Source: Hemibagrus wyckioides
Lineage: Eukaryota; Chordata; Actinopteri; Siluriformes; Bagridae
Length of the DNA: 64,000 nucleotides
Direction of reading: 5' to 3'
NCBI RefSeq assembly: GCF_019097595.1
Contig: NC_080714.1
Span: 3,441,759 to 3,505,758, forward strand
Positions 49,561-62,240 of this stretch are shown here, piece after piece. A program made the position numbers and the translations under genes. The notes below the pieces were generated by a model. It searched no databases. It was not told the DNA's origin and saw only the letters and a list, made by a program, of their open reading frames with translations. Position 1 is the first letter of the stretch. Each line of letters begins with the position of its first letter.

Positions 49561-50280
49561 GATGGTGGTTGGTGAGGAGGAGATGATGAGTAAGGGAGAG
49601 GTTCAAAGCGTCGCTCATGCTAGCTTTAGGATTTCGGGCCGGTTTAATCCACCGCGCTCCTGCAGCTCACTGACAACATGAAGGGCGAAACCTCATCGTT
49701 CTCACATCCGGAGTGATGGATTTATTCTCAAACCTGATCACATGACCACCACGACAACAACCCACGATTAGTTACATTACTAGCTAACCTTATCACCGCC
49801 AGTTTAACTGTATTCACCTAGCTTGCTAACGAGCCACTTCAGCCACGTTTAGAGATATAAAATGAAAGCTAACACAAATTCAATCTTACCGTGTGCAGGA
49901 ACACAAACGCTCTTTACAGGAAGATTGTTCTTCTGATCTGTTAGCATGTTTGCTTTGTGTTTCATGATCCCTGCTTGTGTATCTGTAGCTTGACTACTTT
50001 CAGAAAAGTTGCTCACACCACCAGCATTCTGTCGCTGGCCATCTTGGTGACAGCCGGCTAGTGCTGAGTGCATCACGGTACACGTTACGAGATCACTCAA
50101 GTCTATGGAATTTATTTTACGGTTAAACAAAAAGTTGTAAGAGCTGCTGTTGTGCGATGTTTGTCTACAAAACATGATGCAGAGACGATTACAGGGTCAG
50201 TGCGACAGAGTGTAAAAGGAGAGATGAACAGGGAAAAAAAACAAAAAAAAGACACAGCCCTTGAGGTTGCTAGCTTAATC
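49561..50280. other. Unique DNA
   Basis: No repeat or gene recognised. A 108-codon minus frame (49849-50175) shows no domain. Confidence 0.45.
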
Positions 50281-50282
50281 GT

Positions 50283-50446
50283 CAGTGTGTGTGTGTGTGT
50301 GCGTGTGTGTGCGTGTGTGTATATGTGCGTGGGTGTGTGTCTGTGTGCCACTGACGTCATCGGACAACAGGCTTCTGCCCCGGTGATCATAACTGACATG
50401 AACAGTAATTTGAAAAGAAAGGAAGTGAAGGCTTGAGGCTAACAGT

Positions 50447-50485
<39 letters not shown>

Positions 50486-50760
50486 AACACACAGTTCACA
50501 TAACCGACCTCACAGACAGAAAGAAAAGGAGATACACAAACTCCCAGTACACATAATTACCCCCAAAGCCGGACTGCATTCTTTTTCACAGTCAGACCCA
50601 CACACACACACACACACACACACACCTTTTTTGTGCGGAGAGACAGAGATTAGCCGCTGCCTGAAGCAAACGCCATGACAGCGTGGCGTCTGCAGAAGAG
50701 ATTAAACCCGGATTAAACAACTGTCTCTCTCTCTCTCTCTCTCTCTCTGTCTGTAAGTGT
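50283..50760. repeat. GT, CA and CT microsatellites
   Basis: (GT)n mix at 50284-50345, (CA)n at 50450-50492, (CA)n at 50598-50625 and (CT)n at 50722-50748. Confidence 0.9.
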
Positions 50761-51787
50761 GTGTGCGTGCTCTGCACACCCTCGGGCAAACACACATTTT
50801 TAGTAGCATATCGCCTCATCGAGGTTACTTCACGCATTATTGAAGCAGCGAGAACACGGGCTGCATTGTGAGCTATAATGCTGCCTGTTACGGATTGCGT
50901 GCCTTGTATCTGAAAAAATCGTGTGTGTGTGTGTTGCAGGACGGTTGGAGACGAAGGCTGCCCGACCCGGAAGGGCAGAATCTGGTATCATGGAGTCGTC
51001 ACAAAACCGGTCGTGTGCAATCTCCCACCTCCGCTACTTGTGCATTATCTTTTACGCTTCTAATCCACAGCCCCGCCCTCTCCCCTCCATCCATATTCAT
51101 CACCTTTATCCCTAATGAAGACCGGAGTGCAGCACGGAGGGAGGGAGGGAGACGCAGACGCAGGCCTTTGAACTCCCACAAAGAGAGAGAGAGCGAGAGA
51201 GAGAGAGAGTGAGGGAGGGAGGGACACAACGCTGAGAGCTAGTGATGATAGATGGAAGAGGACAAGGGAAAGAAAGGCATGAGACAACCAGAAAGAGACA
51301 ATCACGCGTCTCGTCTCTTGTGCCGAGAGAAAAGGGGATGGCGTTGATGGATAGAAATGAGGACGGAAGAAGAAAGGCATCAGACATACCATCTTGACAT
51401 AGCAGGCTATCGGCTAACATCAGAATCGAGCCTACAAATTACGCCTACGATTATTCATCCGAGGGTCAAGGACCTTGTCAAAGCACCAAGCAGCGTGTCG
51501 AAGGTTCGAACACACTGCCAGTCATAACAGTCTAGAAGTTTCCCTGCTTAGACACACGTGATGCACGTCGGACTATGTGCTCCCAGGAATACACTGGTTC
51601 CTTCAAGGGTTCAGAAGAAAGCGTATAAACGTTTAAAGCCCCTTCTTTAGTGATATTACACAAACCCCGAGCAGCCATTTTTTAAAAAATGCCAGCTTTG
51701 GACATTTGAGAACAAAAAACCGCGGGTAGCCGAAACGATGACGCACTCTCTCTCTCCCTGACCGTCATTACCATGACTTTCTCAGAA
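50761..51787. other. Unique DNA with a GA run
   Basis: GT run at 50919-50935 and GA/GGGA at 51138-51222. No gene supported. Confidence 0.45.
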
Positions 51788-52445
51788 TTAAGCAGAACTA
51801 AAAGATTCCACCAGCTTCCATTTGAACTGGTTCTTGGTAAGAGTGCAGGGGAAAAATAAATAAATAAATATATTACAGGAATTAAAGTGGCAAAATATCA
51901 GAATAGAAACAAGGGGAGTGAATACTAAAAGAAATTTCCCATTAGCCTCAGAAGCAGAAGTGAAGTGTGTTTTGAGAGCACAGTCTCTGCAAACAGGAGG
52001 AAGTTTTAGTTCCAGATAATTCCGTGTCATGACGGAGCAGAATGGATTTTGGTGGTGGCGTGAAACTGAAATTTCAGTCCCATGTTTGGTCTCGTGTCCA
52101 GACTCAGGGGCTATTAGAGGTGAAGTGCACTTAGTGTTTCGGAAATGGGGTGGAGCGATGCGTGCTTCATACGTCCGTACAGGAATGCTGATGTCATTGT
52201 GGAACGCGCGATAAAGAAAGGAAGCCTGGTATTTTGAACCTGTTCTGTCGAGCACCACGGGGACGTGAAGACTCGACGTGAAGTCGCATGCCTCCGGACC
52301 TGCGCTGTTGATGCGAGCAGGTGTGTGAGGAAGTGCTAACAGATGGGCACTCTGTGGTTCTGCGAAGGAAAAGGGTGGTGGAGGTGGCGTTGGTGTCGAG
52401 GCTGGTGCGTTCCATGACAACGTGCACACCCACATGTGGTAACAG

Positions 52446-52476
<31 letters not shown>

Positions 52477-52534
52477 AACCACCAACCGTTAAACTGCTCG
52501 AGGCAGCAAAAGCCAGGTGCAGTAGCACAACCAA
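51788..52534 (-). other. Unassigned 248-codon open frame
   Basis: This is the longest open frame not mainly made of simple repeat. The N-terminal part crosses a CA run (52456-52477), and the C-terminal part is hydrophobic (SILIFCHFNSCNIFIYLFF). The middle is mixed in composition and matches no family I know. No promoter, splice or polyadenylation context is evident. Chance, or a decayed transposon, is more likely than a host gene. Confidence 0.15.
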
Positions 52535-54514
52535 TGCTAGTTCCTGTAGGACTTACTGATGGAAATCAGCATGGGTTCTTGTTGTTCTCATGTGTCTTGT
52601 TCCAAAATTAATTAAAAAATAGAAATAATGAGTATTCAGAAAGGTCAAAATATATGGCCCTAGCAATCAGCAGTGATTTCAGTAAGCGCTAAACTTTCCA
52701 CTGAGTTTGCTAGCTACACTCTCCTCTATCTGTTCTCATCTCTGTTCCTGTCTCGTTGTTAGAACACTTTTCCGTCGTACCGGGAAGTCCGTTCTTCACA
52801 TTCCTGCTATTGTGAAACACCTTTCCACTCATTTCTCACAACTTTGATCTGCCATCTGTTCTCCGTCAGGCCTTCGGATGCACCGCACGGGCGCTCCGCT
52901 CTCTCCGTTTGAGCGAGCGACGGGGCAAGGCATCCTCCACGTCCTCGACTGCACCGTGCCCTTGATTTCCAGACAAAGCCACAGAAAAGAGGAGGAGCTG
53001 TGGGCGAGAGCGAACGACGCGGGAACAAAAGACTAAAAGCAGGTTGTGTGTGTTCCCCGGTGCTGGTTGCATTTAGACTGAGCTGGCAAATCAGAGCTCA
53101 CATTAATAATGCATGCCTGATTCAAAGGGCTTTCACACAGGAAGCACAGGCTGGGGTTCACATCACGGTAAATAGAACAGGAGAGCGGGGCGGAGGCGTT
53201 TAAAAAAATAGACAAGAACCTAAAATCCTGACTGGCAAAGCAGGTTGCATTGAGGCATTTCTGAGGTGTTTAAAGATCAGAATGTTAAACAGATCAGTAG
53301 CAGATTGCAAATTTGCCAGTTTCAAGGACCGGACAAGCCATGAAGCAGAAAAGCTCATTTCTGGTGTCCTCGGTTAACATTCAACGCTGTCGGTGAGTTT
53401 TGAGTTTCTGACAAACCATCGACCGTTGACTGTACCCTGAGGGCAGCTGAGCACGACACGGGGAGGAAGAAGCAGCAGAGAAGACATGGAGGAGCTCGTG
53501 TGGATGTCTGAGACAGGTGTCTTTATAATGGCTGCGATAAACATTCATTGCTGTCGGTGGGTTTCCAGCAAACACAACTCACTGATCAATGAATGCAAAC
53601 TGCGGTTCGAACTCCTCTGAGACTCGAAAACAGAAGAAGACGGTGTACGTGTGCTGCTTCAGTAATGAATAAGCACACGAATGACGTAAGTATTCAGATG
53701 TTATCTGACCTCGAGCAGATTCTAGAAATTGCTAACATTCTGTAGGCATTTCGTCGAGGACTGATCGCAGCTTTTGAACTTTTGGTCCACCGAACTCCTG
53801 ATGGCACCTGAATCTATTTATTTACATTTCTGGGAGATTTAGAGAGCTTTTTATTCCCGAAATGTCCACCTATTGAACACATTAGGTTTGACTTGACTAT
53901 GGTGCTTGGACCCCCAAACAGAATAACTTTTATAATGTAGGTTGTGAGTTCTATCACCGTAAACAAATAAAATCTATTCACTGACCTCCTGGTGATGCTT
54001 CACACACCTCACTGGTGTTAAATCGACACCTTTGATTGGATCTTTAATTTATTTAATTTGAATACAAAGAATACAAATACAGATAAAAGGTTAAATACTT
54101 GGGGCTACTGATTCTACCCAAGTATCAAGGATTGGTTCAGTGACCAGTGCTGCGATACACACTGATGCCATAACTAGCGTCAACTACCTGCCTGTTCATG
54201 GTAGAACTGTTTTAGCAGGCAGAATATTTCGTTTGTACAGAAAACAGACATTTCAGAATCGTAAACATGCTAATGTTGCTACAGCGATGATGTAAAGACG
54301 CTAGCCAGATTCAAACAAGATCTCTGTGATATGTGGACAGAATCTTATAGCTGAAACCTTGCCCAATTTTACCTAGTTTTTCGGCAACTAAAACATGCAC
54401 TAACACACTGTCCAGTGGACTAGAGGACCAGGGATTATTCCTGGACCAAATCCTGGCCTCTTCAGTAATGTTTAAAAGTGTAAAGTGTCTACGGAGATGT
54501 GCAATACAATGTAC
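52535..54514. other. Unique DNA
   Basis: Few simple repeats. A short phrase gctgtcggtg with similar flanks occurs at 53383 and 53550. No gene recognised. Confidence 0.45.
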
Positions 54515-54731
54515 AATGGTGGCTGAAGGGTTAAGGTTGATTGGAAGGTCAGGGGTTCAAGCCTGATCACTGCCCATCTGCCCCAGTTTTAGGCCCTTGA
54601 GCAAGGCCCTTACCCTCTGTGCTCCAGGGGCTGCTGACCCTTTGTATTGACCCCAGCTTTCTAAGATGGGATACGCCAGGAAAAGAATTGCTGTAATATA
54701 TGTGACGAATAAAGGCTTCTTCTTCTTCTTC
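54515..54731 (+). mobile_element. tRNA-derived SINE, near full length
   Basis: The head has an A-box-like tggctgaagggt and a B box ggttcaagcc (54554-54563). The body reads ttgagcaaggcccttaccct and ctgctccaggggctgctgac, then gacgaataaaggcttc and a (TTC)n tail ending at 54731. The minus-strand copy at 9966-10139 shares body and tail. Confidence 0.85.
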
Positions 54732-57049
54732 AACAGACAGGGCGTCTGACCCTCCCGTCGTCCTGTCAGTATTTCTATCCGCATGTGTGCGACTGTTTAT
54801 ATATCTATCTGTCTGTCCATGTGATGTGATACCATCGTAGCACTGAAGCGACTGTTAAAATTGCCCATTTTCCCCTTGCTCTCTCTCTCCCTTCAATCAT
54901 GCAGAAATAGACTGAGCTTTAAATAACTCAGACGAGAGAAAAAAAGAAAAAAAAAACGCTTACCTGCACAGGAAAGGAATTATTAAATATGACAATTACT
55001 GCTGACAGCTAAGCGCTTCTTCTCTTATTCGCTCTCTTTTTGTCAGGTTCGATTGAAGTTGACCTTCACCACGTGCCAGGGGAGCGCAAAAGCGCGAGAG
55101 ACAATCAGCTAGCCGAGTTCTTGAAACGCTCGTTTCCCCTTTTTTTTCAGCAGGAAGGGAGATAGAATCATCTGGAAGCAATCCCGCTGTAATTGCTTAA
55201 CATGCTGGGAAATTTCGAACACATTGGCATTTTCCACTTGAAGACTGAACGCAGCACGCTTTGTGCCCCTGTCTCTCTCTCTCTCTCTCTCTCTTTCTCT
55301 TTCTCTTTCTCTCTGGTCTTTTTTACAGTGGAAAGTGTCTGAGGGTGGCTGCAGAGTTCATGACTTGTGCGGCTAACAAACTGAACTTTTTTACACGCAG
55401 GGAGTAGACGATGCGGTGACACCGGAGCCCTGACTCACTGCGTTATAATAGGCTCAGAAACCGCCGCTGGTTAACAAGAGCCGTCTGTCTGCTCTGTTTG
55501 CCCCCTCTTTCCTCCTTTTTTCTTTTTTGTTCTGGTAGGGAATAATGAATTTGTGTGTGTGTGGGGTGGGGAATTCAGTCGTGAATGCAGACTGCTGATT
55601 AGGGGAATTATTTAAATCATCGGAGATGGACGCACCCCGTAATCCAAGCCTTAAAATAAAACGGGTTGTTATTTAAAAAAAGAAAGGAAAAATTGTTGAT
55701 ATAGTGAGCCGGTTGTGAACGGAAGGAGTCTCCAGTGTCAGAGGAAAGGCTGGATCTCAAGACAGGAAATTCTTCAGGATAGAGAGAGAAAAATAAAAAC
55801 CAGTGAGAGAACTGCTTTAACGTCAATGAAAACAAGAACGAATGTATTATACGGACATTAAAAACAACTAAAAATGGATTAAAGGTATGTTTTTAAATTT
55901 ATTTAAAGACGGCAAAATTGCTATGGAATGAGGTTCACTTCAGGTACTTTGTTGTGTTAAAAGTAAATCTGCTTCAGATTCATCACCACCATCACATCCG
56001 TTGATTATTTCCCCACAAAGGCGCACCCCCCGAGCTGGGTTCATGCTTGTTGAGCCGTCTGATTTCACAGGATGTGACAGAAGGAACAGGACGACCCATT
56101 TCTGCATGACCTGGAAGCTCTCGGTTCGGCCTCGCGGGCCTTGCAGTGGAGAGCAGCAAAGCGAAAAGGGAGAAGAAAAGAGCGTGCTCTCTGGATCAGC
56201 ATGAATTATAGAAAAACTAAAATAACCGAGAGGAGAAGAGAGACAGCGAGGGATTCTGCTGCTGCAGTTTCCAGCATGTTTAACAGTTAATGTTCCGAGC
56301 AGACACCGTCGACACGGAGGGGAAGGGGGGGGGAGGAGGCGTCTGCAATTATATTAAAAAAACATGCCACTGCAGTTTAATGGGCTTACGCTGAATTATT
56401 TACTCGCTCGATGGATAGATAATTGCATTTATCCTTAACCCCCTCCCAGAGCTCGGGAACTGAACCATGGCGTCACCATTTGTCCTCTGCAAATCAGATC
56501 CAATTGCTTTCCATTTAATCCGTCATAACTCGAAAATGAAGAGATTACAAAACTATGGGGAAGAAAGAGAAGGAGGAAGAAGGGAGGGAGGAGAAGGGGA
56601 GGAAATGTATGTTAAAAAAGGCCGGCTTACTAACTTGTGAGCAAGAGCGGGGGAAAGAAAGTTAGTCAGACAGAGAGGGAGAAAGAGAGGTTGAGTGAGT
56701 GAGTGAGTGAGTGAGTATGAGGATGTGTGTGTGTGTGTGTGTGTGTGTGAGAAAAAGAGAACGAGGGAAGGCATATGTTTGCCTCAGTTGTGTGAGGACA
56801 GCGCTGAAGCATGTGCGTGGGCTCGCGGCCAGCTCTCTACATCTGGGTGTCGAGTTCAGCAAGGGCAAATGAGGATCTGAGTGAAAGGCCTTTATCTTCT
56901 CCTGATCGCTCGCTCATGCCTCCGTGTGGTGCTCTTTAAAAGCGCATGACCGGATTGAAGAAACCGTTTTAAATAGTCAAAATATATTACAGTCTTTTAA
57001 GCAAAAAGTTAAAACTACGGCTGGGATTTAGAGCCAAGAGAAACATGAG
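54732..57049. other. Unique DNA with minor microsatellites
   Basis: (CT)n at 55271-55315, poly(G)-rich at 56322-56335, (GAGT)n at 56694-56717 and (GT)n at 56723-56748. The stretch 56340-56560 is AT-rich with several homeodomain- and POU-like words and may be conserved non-coding sequence. Confidence 0.4.
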
Positions 57050-57520
57050 TCTTCGTGAACAAAGCCGTAATATTATGAGAATATATGCGAGATATTACGA
57101 GAGGAAAGCTACAAGATTTCGAGAATAAATCCATAACATTTCTGGAAAAAGTCATAATGTCTGATATTATGAGAATAAATTCACAATATTTCAGCAATAA
57201 ATTCATAATATACGATATCCTGAATATCTGATATTTTGACAAAGTCATAAAATTTCAAGACAGTCATAATAGTTTGAGAAAAAAGCAGTAACATCTGATA
57301 TTACTGTTAAAAAAAATCGTAATATTTTGAGAATAAAGTAATATATTGAGGAAGACAAAATAATTTGAGCTCTGATATTTATCATTTTGTCATAGTACGA
57401 CTTTTCTGAAAAATATTTTCACTTTCTGTATGTTCTTGTAATATTATGACTTGCAGTTTTTCTCAGAATATCGGATTTTTTTAAAATGACATGATTTTTC
57501 TTGGAACCTTATGAGATTAT
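57050..57520. repeat. Degenerate ~22-bp repeat in inverted arrangement
   Basis: The left half repeats phrases like gagaataaattcataatat and aagtcataatg; the right half (57370-57520) carries the complementary phrases cgacttttct, taatattatgacttgcag and cttatgagatt. The array is old and diverged. Confidence 0.65.
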
Positions 57521-58051
57521 TGTAGAAACTGATGCATTTAACTGAATATTATCCACCGCTATGAAGCTTAGACAATAGTAGTGAACAATTTCTTCCAGAA
57601 ACACAGAAATATTCTGCACATGCATGAGAATGAAACAAAAAAAAAACTGTTTTTTATTGAAAAGAAGAGCAGACTGGATCTGTGTGGTGGTTAAACCGCT
57701 TCTGTTCCTCGCCTCAGTAAGATTTTGGTTGTGAGTTGAATCAGCATCGATGATGGAAAAGATTGTGGGGTCAAATGACTGCTATCAGTCTGAATTTGAG
57801 CATTGGACATGAACTGAAAACACTCCCACGCTGCTGATTTGATCTGTCATGTGGAGAGGATATGAGGATAGGAGGATAGGAGGCTGTTTCAGAGCACTCG
57901 CATGTTGTTATTAAAGAAAGACAGCGCAGGATGAAAAGGTCTGAGGTCACGGTTTAGTTTTTGGTGTGTAATATGAAGTGCGCTAGCTGTGTAAACTAAA
58001 ACATTCTGCTTTCTTACTTATGACAGACAAAGTTTCAACTGTTTTCTGATA
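57521..58051. other. Unique DNA
   Basis: No feature recognised. Confidence 0.5.
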
Positions 58052-58596
58052 TACACTATATTGCCAAAAGTATTGGGACACCCCTCCAGATAATTGAGTC
58101 CAGGTGTTTGTTTGTTTGTTTTTTTCAGGGGTTGGGCTCGGCCCCTTAGTTCCAGTGAAAGGAACTCTTAATGCTTCAGCTTCATACCAAGACATTTTGG
58201 ACAATTTCATGCTCTTTGTGGGAACAGTTTGGGGATGACCCCTTCCAGTTCTAACATGACTGCACACCAGTGACCAAAGCAAGGTCCATAAAGACATGGA
58301 TGAGAGAGTTTGGTATGGAGGAACTTGACTGGCCTGACCTCAGCCCCATAGAACACCTTTGGGATGAATTAGAGCAGAGATTGTGAGCCAGACCTTCTCG
58401 TCCAACATCAGTGCCTGACCTCACAAATGCACTTCTAGAAGAATTAACAAATATTCCCATAAACACACTCCTAAACCTTGTGGAAAACCTTCCCAGAAGA
58501 GTTGAAGCTGTTATAGCTTTAAAGGGTGGCCCTTCTCCATATTACATTCATGTGCATGTAAAGGCAGACGTTCCAAACTTTTGGCAATATAGTGTA
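58052..58596 (+). mobile_element. Internally deleted Tc1-type transposon
   Basis: The left end tacactatattgccaaaag (58052) and the inverted right end (to 58596) match each other over about 20 bp and match the 36850 element. Just inside the left end (about 58115) the sequence jumps to the middle of the transposase gene (cagcttcataccaagacatt and onward). The N-terminal domain and first catalytic Asp are gone. The remaining part has frameshifts and a stop (TGA 58385-58387). Confidence 0.92.
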
Positions 58597-60595
58597 TTCC
58601 TAAGTTCATTTCATTGGTATTTAAAAAGAAATCTGTGGACCTTTTCCCAACTTTCTCACAGATTAGTTCTTAATGGTTAACAGTCGCGGGGGTGCGAATG
58701 ATAAATGATGAAGAACAGAACATGGGGATAAATGATAAATTAGGCTGGTGTCTGTACCGCAGCACACACTAAACTCTGCAGTGTCTGTAAACAAACAGTC
58801 TCCGGGCTTCCAACTGCTCCCGAGAGAAGAGCTAGCACACGCTCATTAACTCGCAATTCATTTCAGCCTCTCAGCGGTGCTAGCTAGCGGCCCGGAGCCG
58901 TGTCACTTCCTCTCCCTGCACCTGACTCCTACAGTCGACTTTGTCCGAACGGAGTAACGTGTTCTGCTGTGCTCATATACACACCTTCACCTCCTACAAT
59001 ACGCCTGAATGCTGTTCAGGATAAAGATTTTACCTGCATTGTGCAGTACAGTACACTGTCTGGCAATGACAATAAGCCTGTAAAAGTCTGAGGTTTGATA
59101 ATAAACGTCAATATTTTTTAATTTCATAAACATTTCAAATTCATTTGGTCATTAAAACTGACGAATGTATTAAACATTCATCGCAGCTCTACTCGAAACC
59201 GACGAGCGTGATTAATCTCACTGGTGGCAGATTGTACTTCTACAGTGGCGTTCATACTACTGGTTGCCATAGTAACAACATCAGTATCAGTGGGTGGTGA
59301 AACTAGCGTTCGTCTTTTGACATCGAATGTTTTCTGGCGGCTTTAGTGAAAGATTTTGGAGGAAGGTGTGGCGTTTGTGTATAAACTTCAGCATGATATC
59401 ATGAGATGCGAGATGAAGGAGCTTCACCGATGGAGTGGCTGCAGATCTGTGAAGCCCCGTTTAAAAGAACACTCTCCGGATTCCTCCTCGCTGAGAGTCT
59501 CTACATGAGCGACAGATTTTTAAGATCTTGTGTTTTGTACGTTTCACCTGAGGAAACTGATACACTGATGAATATAGGTGTTAAATTTAGCTCAGGTCTC
59601 ACAGCTGAATCAGGGTCTGAGTCAGGGTGCAGTGTATAGCAATGCGATCAAATCCAATCCTCAGGATTTGAGATCGGACCATTCGCAGAAAAAAAACTGG
59701 ACTGGATATCCAAGGGAAACAAAAAATTTGATAACTAAACTAGAAACTGCTGACAAACAACATAAACAAACACTTTTGCTAGCATTGATTTTATTTACAT
59801 TTATGTTTTGTTATATTTCTAATCATTTTGTGAGGTTCTGTGAGTCTTGGATGGACAGTGATATGGGCTATCTTGTCCAGAAAATATAAAACTAGTGAAC
59901 AGGAAGCCATTTAGGATGCAACACCCACTGCAGGTTGCTACGACTTTCAAAAAGCACCCTTTCTTTGGGGAAGAAAATGTTGAAAACATGTATAAAATAA
60001 AAAGTAAATGCTGCACAAAGAGCAGTTTATTGCTCCTCTGGTCGCCAAACCACACAGTTATTGTCCTATTTGTGCGACCAGTTTCTACTGAGAACGGAAA
60101 AGCAAAATGGAGATTTTTTTTAAATGCTTTTCCATTACCTACTATACAATGCTATGCAATTACTTCATAAGCTCTTCACCTTCTATCTGCAACGGCAGCA
60201 AAAGAGGATTACAGAGAGCGTGCACGAGTGTGTGAGAGCCTGGGTGTCAGGATGTATAGGTCAACACAACACTTCACAACACAACACAACAACATCCCCA
60301 ACGACCCAGCACAGTGGGGGCCATCTTTTTCTCCCCAAATCCAAACACAAACCATCTGACACTGGCGCAGCTTTAACAGGACGACCAGCTTGCTGACTGG
60401 CCGCCTTTCCTATAATCCGATCGGTCACGGCGGCCGCAGGACGCCACCGATTGGCTGGGGAGCTCACGTAGCCGTGGAAACTGGCGGGATGGATCGGGAA
60501 GTAGACAGGTTGCTCAGATTAAGGACAGCGCCCCGCTTTGTTTGGGGTTTAAGACCCTACACAACTCTATTAGCCCCAAACAAATCCTGAATTTA
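58597..60595. other. Unique DNA
   Basis: A CACAA-type run at 60263-60292. 60400-60500 is CpG-rich. No supported gene. Confidence 0.45.
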
Positions 60596-60599
60596 TTTT

Positions 60600-60609
60600 T
60601 ACACACACA

Positions 60610-60700
<91 letters not shown>
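60600..60700. repeat. 100-bp (CA)n
   Basis: Near-perfect CA with two interruptions, the longest such run in the window. Confidence 0.97.
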
Positions 60701-60703
<3 letters not shown>

Positions 60704-62149
60704 CACATCTGACCTTAATAACAGCTGAATCCGAGTTTGAAAAGCTTGCAGGAATACCTCACGCTCAGCAGCACTTTCATACAGGACTTTTATTCGGGTT
60801 TTACGATATTGTAATGCTGTAATCAGATCAAAAACTTTGACTCCAAAGTTGAAGTTCTGCTCTAATCTTTGGTTTCGGTCATGTTTATGGAGATGTGCTG
60901 CTTGCGCTAGCTGGATTAGCCTCCTGGCTCTAGCGCAAAGCTAAACAAGGCAAAAGCAAACACTAGTCATGTCTTAGATGATCGGGTGATATGTTTGTCG
61001 TATCAGTGCTTTAATTCCTCATGTATGTTTAAACAGATTGAGATGTTCTACAGGTTTTAAGAGAGCACATGGTTCAAATATGGACACTATATACAAATGA
61101 CTAGCGTAGTGGGACTGTTTTAAAACACTTGTGCTTGATTTTTCCTGATTGTTTCCCACATACAGTCTAGATCTATGAGAGACATGCTTCTATATGCTCA
61201 AATACATTCTATTTGATCACTGGAATGAAAACCACTGCATATGTTTAACAGGACACACTTCAGTAAAAGTGACCCGTTCCTGACCTGGCATCATAAATAC
61301 CAGCAACGTAAACACTCGGCTTAATCGCGCCGGGTGCGAAGGAATCCTGGGAGCGAACGCAGCTTTTCCGCAGTCACATTTACAGCCCAATCATGTTCGA
61401 GATCATAAATCAATTACCGCCTCGGGGCAACAATAGAGGCCTTTCACTGGCCGGTGGTTTAACAGGTCCCCCTTGCCCCTTTCCCCAGATGATGGGAGCT
61501 TCCCACAGGTTTACACGAGCCAGTCATGCCGGGGTCTTGAGCTGGCTGAACTCGCGCTGACCCTCTTTACCCGTCCACTCTCGCTGCGGCCACCTGGCTC
61601 TTCAGCACAGACTTCAAACACTCCTCGAACCCTCACACACACTCACAAAAAAAAAAGAACATTAAAAGTTAATCAACAGACTGCAGAGGAAGATTAAATC
61701 CAGCCACCTGACAGTGTTTTAGCGTAAATGTTCTTGTGTGTTTCGGAACATCTGGAATCGTGGACTTACAACTGCAAAGGTTTTAAAAGTAGAGATAAAC
61801 CTGACACAAACCATCACACAGGTGCGAGGACAAAATTCAAGACTTCTCTCTCAAGACGTCTCTCAAGTAAACATAGAACCAAACTCCCATAACCATCATT
61901 AAATTCAAGTGGCTTTAATACTACATTAATAAAAAATTCTGCAATGGCAGGAAATGATGAAATGAAGCATCACACACTCCTCAAAAATTCTCTATTCAAT
62001 TTCTTTCTCTGTTAATTTCTAGTATAAATATAAATGTGTATTGTGACCTGGAGTGTTGGAAAGCTGCTGAATCACTGGAAAGAATTATTATTATTATTTC
62101 CCTGTTATTTTATTCCCCATTTTTTCACATTGACCCACTCAGTAACCTG
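60701..62149. other. Unique DNA
   Basis: 61320-61480 is repeat-poor with several motif-like words (atcataaatcaattaccgcc, acaatag) and could be a conserved element. No gene recognised. Confidence 0.45.
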
Positions 62150-62240
62150 ATACGAATTGTTTGTCATGCTAATAAAGCACCTTGAAATTGAAATTGAAAA
62201 AGAGAGAGAGAGAGAGAGAGAGTAGGAGACAGAGAGAGAG
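62150..62240 (+). mobile_element. Retroelement 3'-tail-like segment followed by (GA)n
   Basis: tgtcatgctaataaagcacc then two ttgaaa units resembles the end of a fish non-LTR element with a short tandem tail. (GA)n continues at 62202-62240. The fragment is short and family placement is tentative. Confidence 0.4.

Noticed and set aside
52248..52270. agcaccacgg as part of an RE1/REST element
   Set aside because: Only the central ten bases match; both flanks differ from the RE1 consensus.
53378..53575. Short direct repeat around gctgtcggtg
   Set aside because: Only about 25 bases with mismatches; insufficient to define an element.
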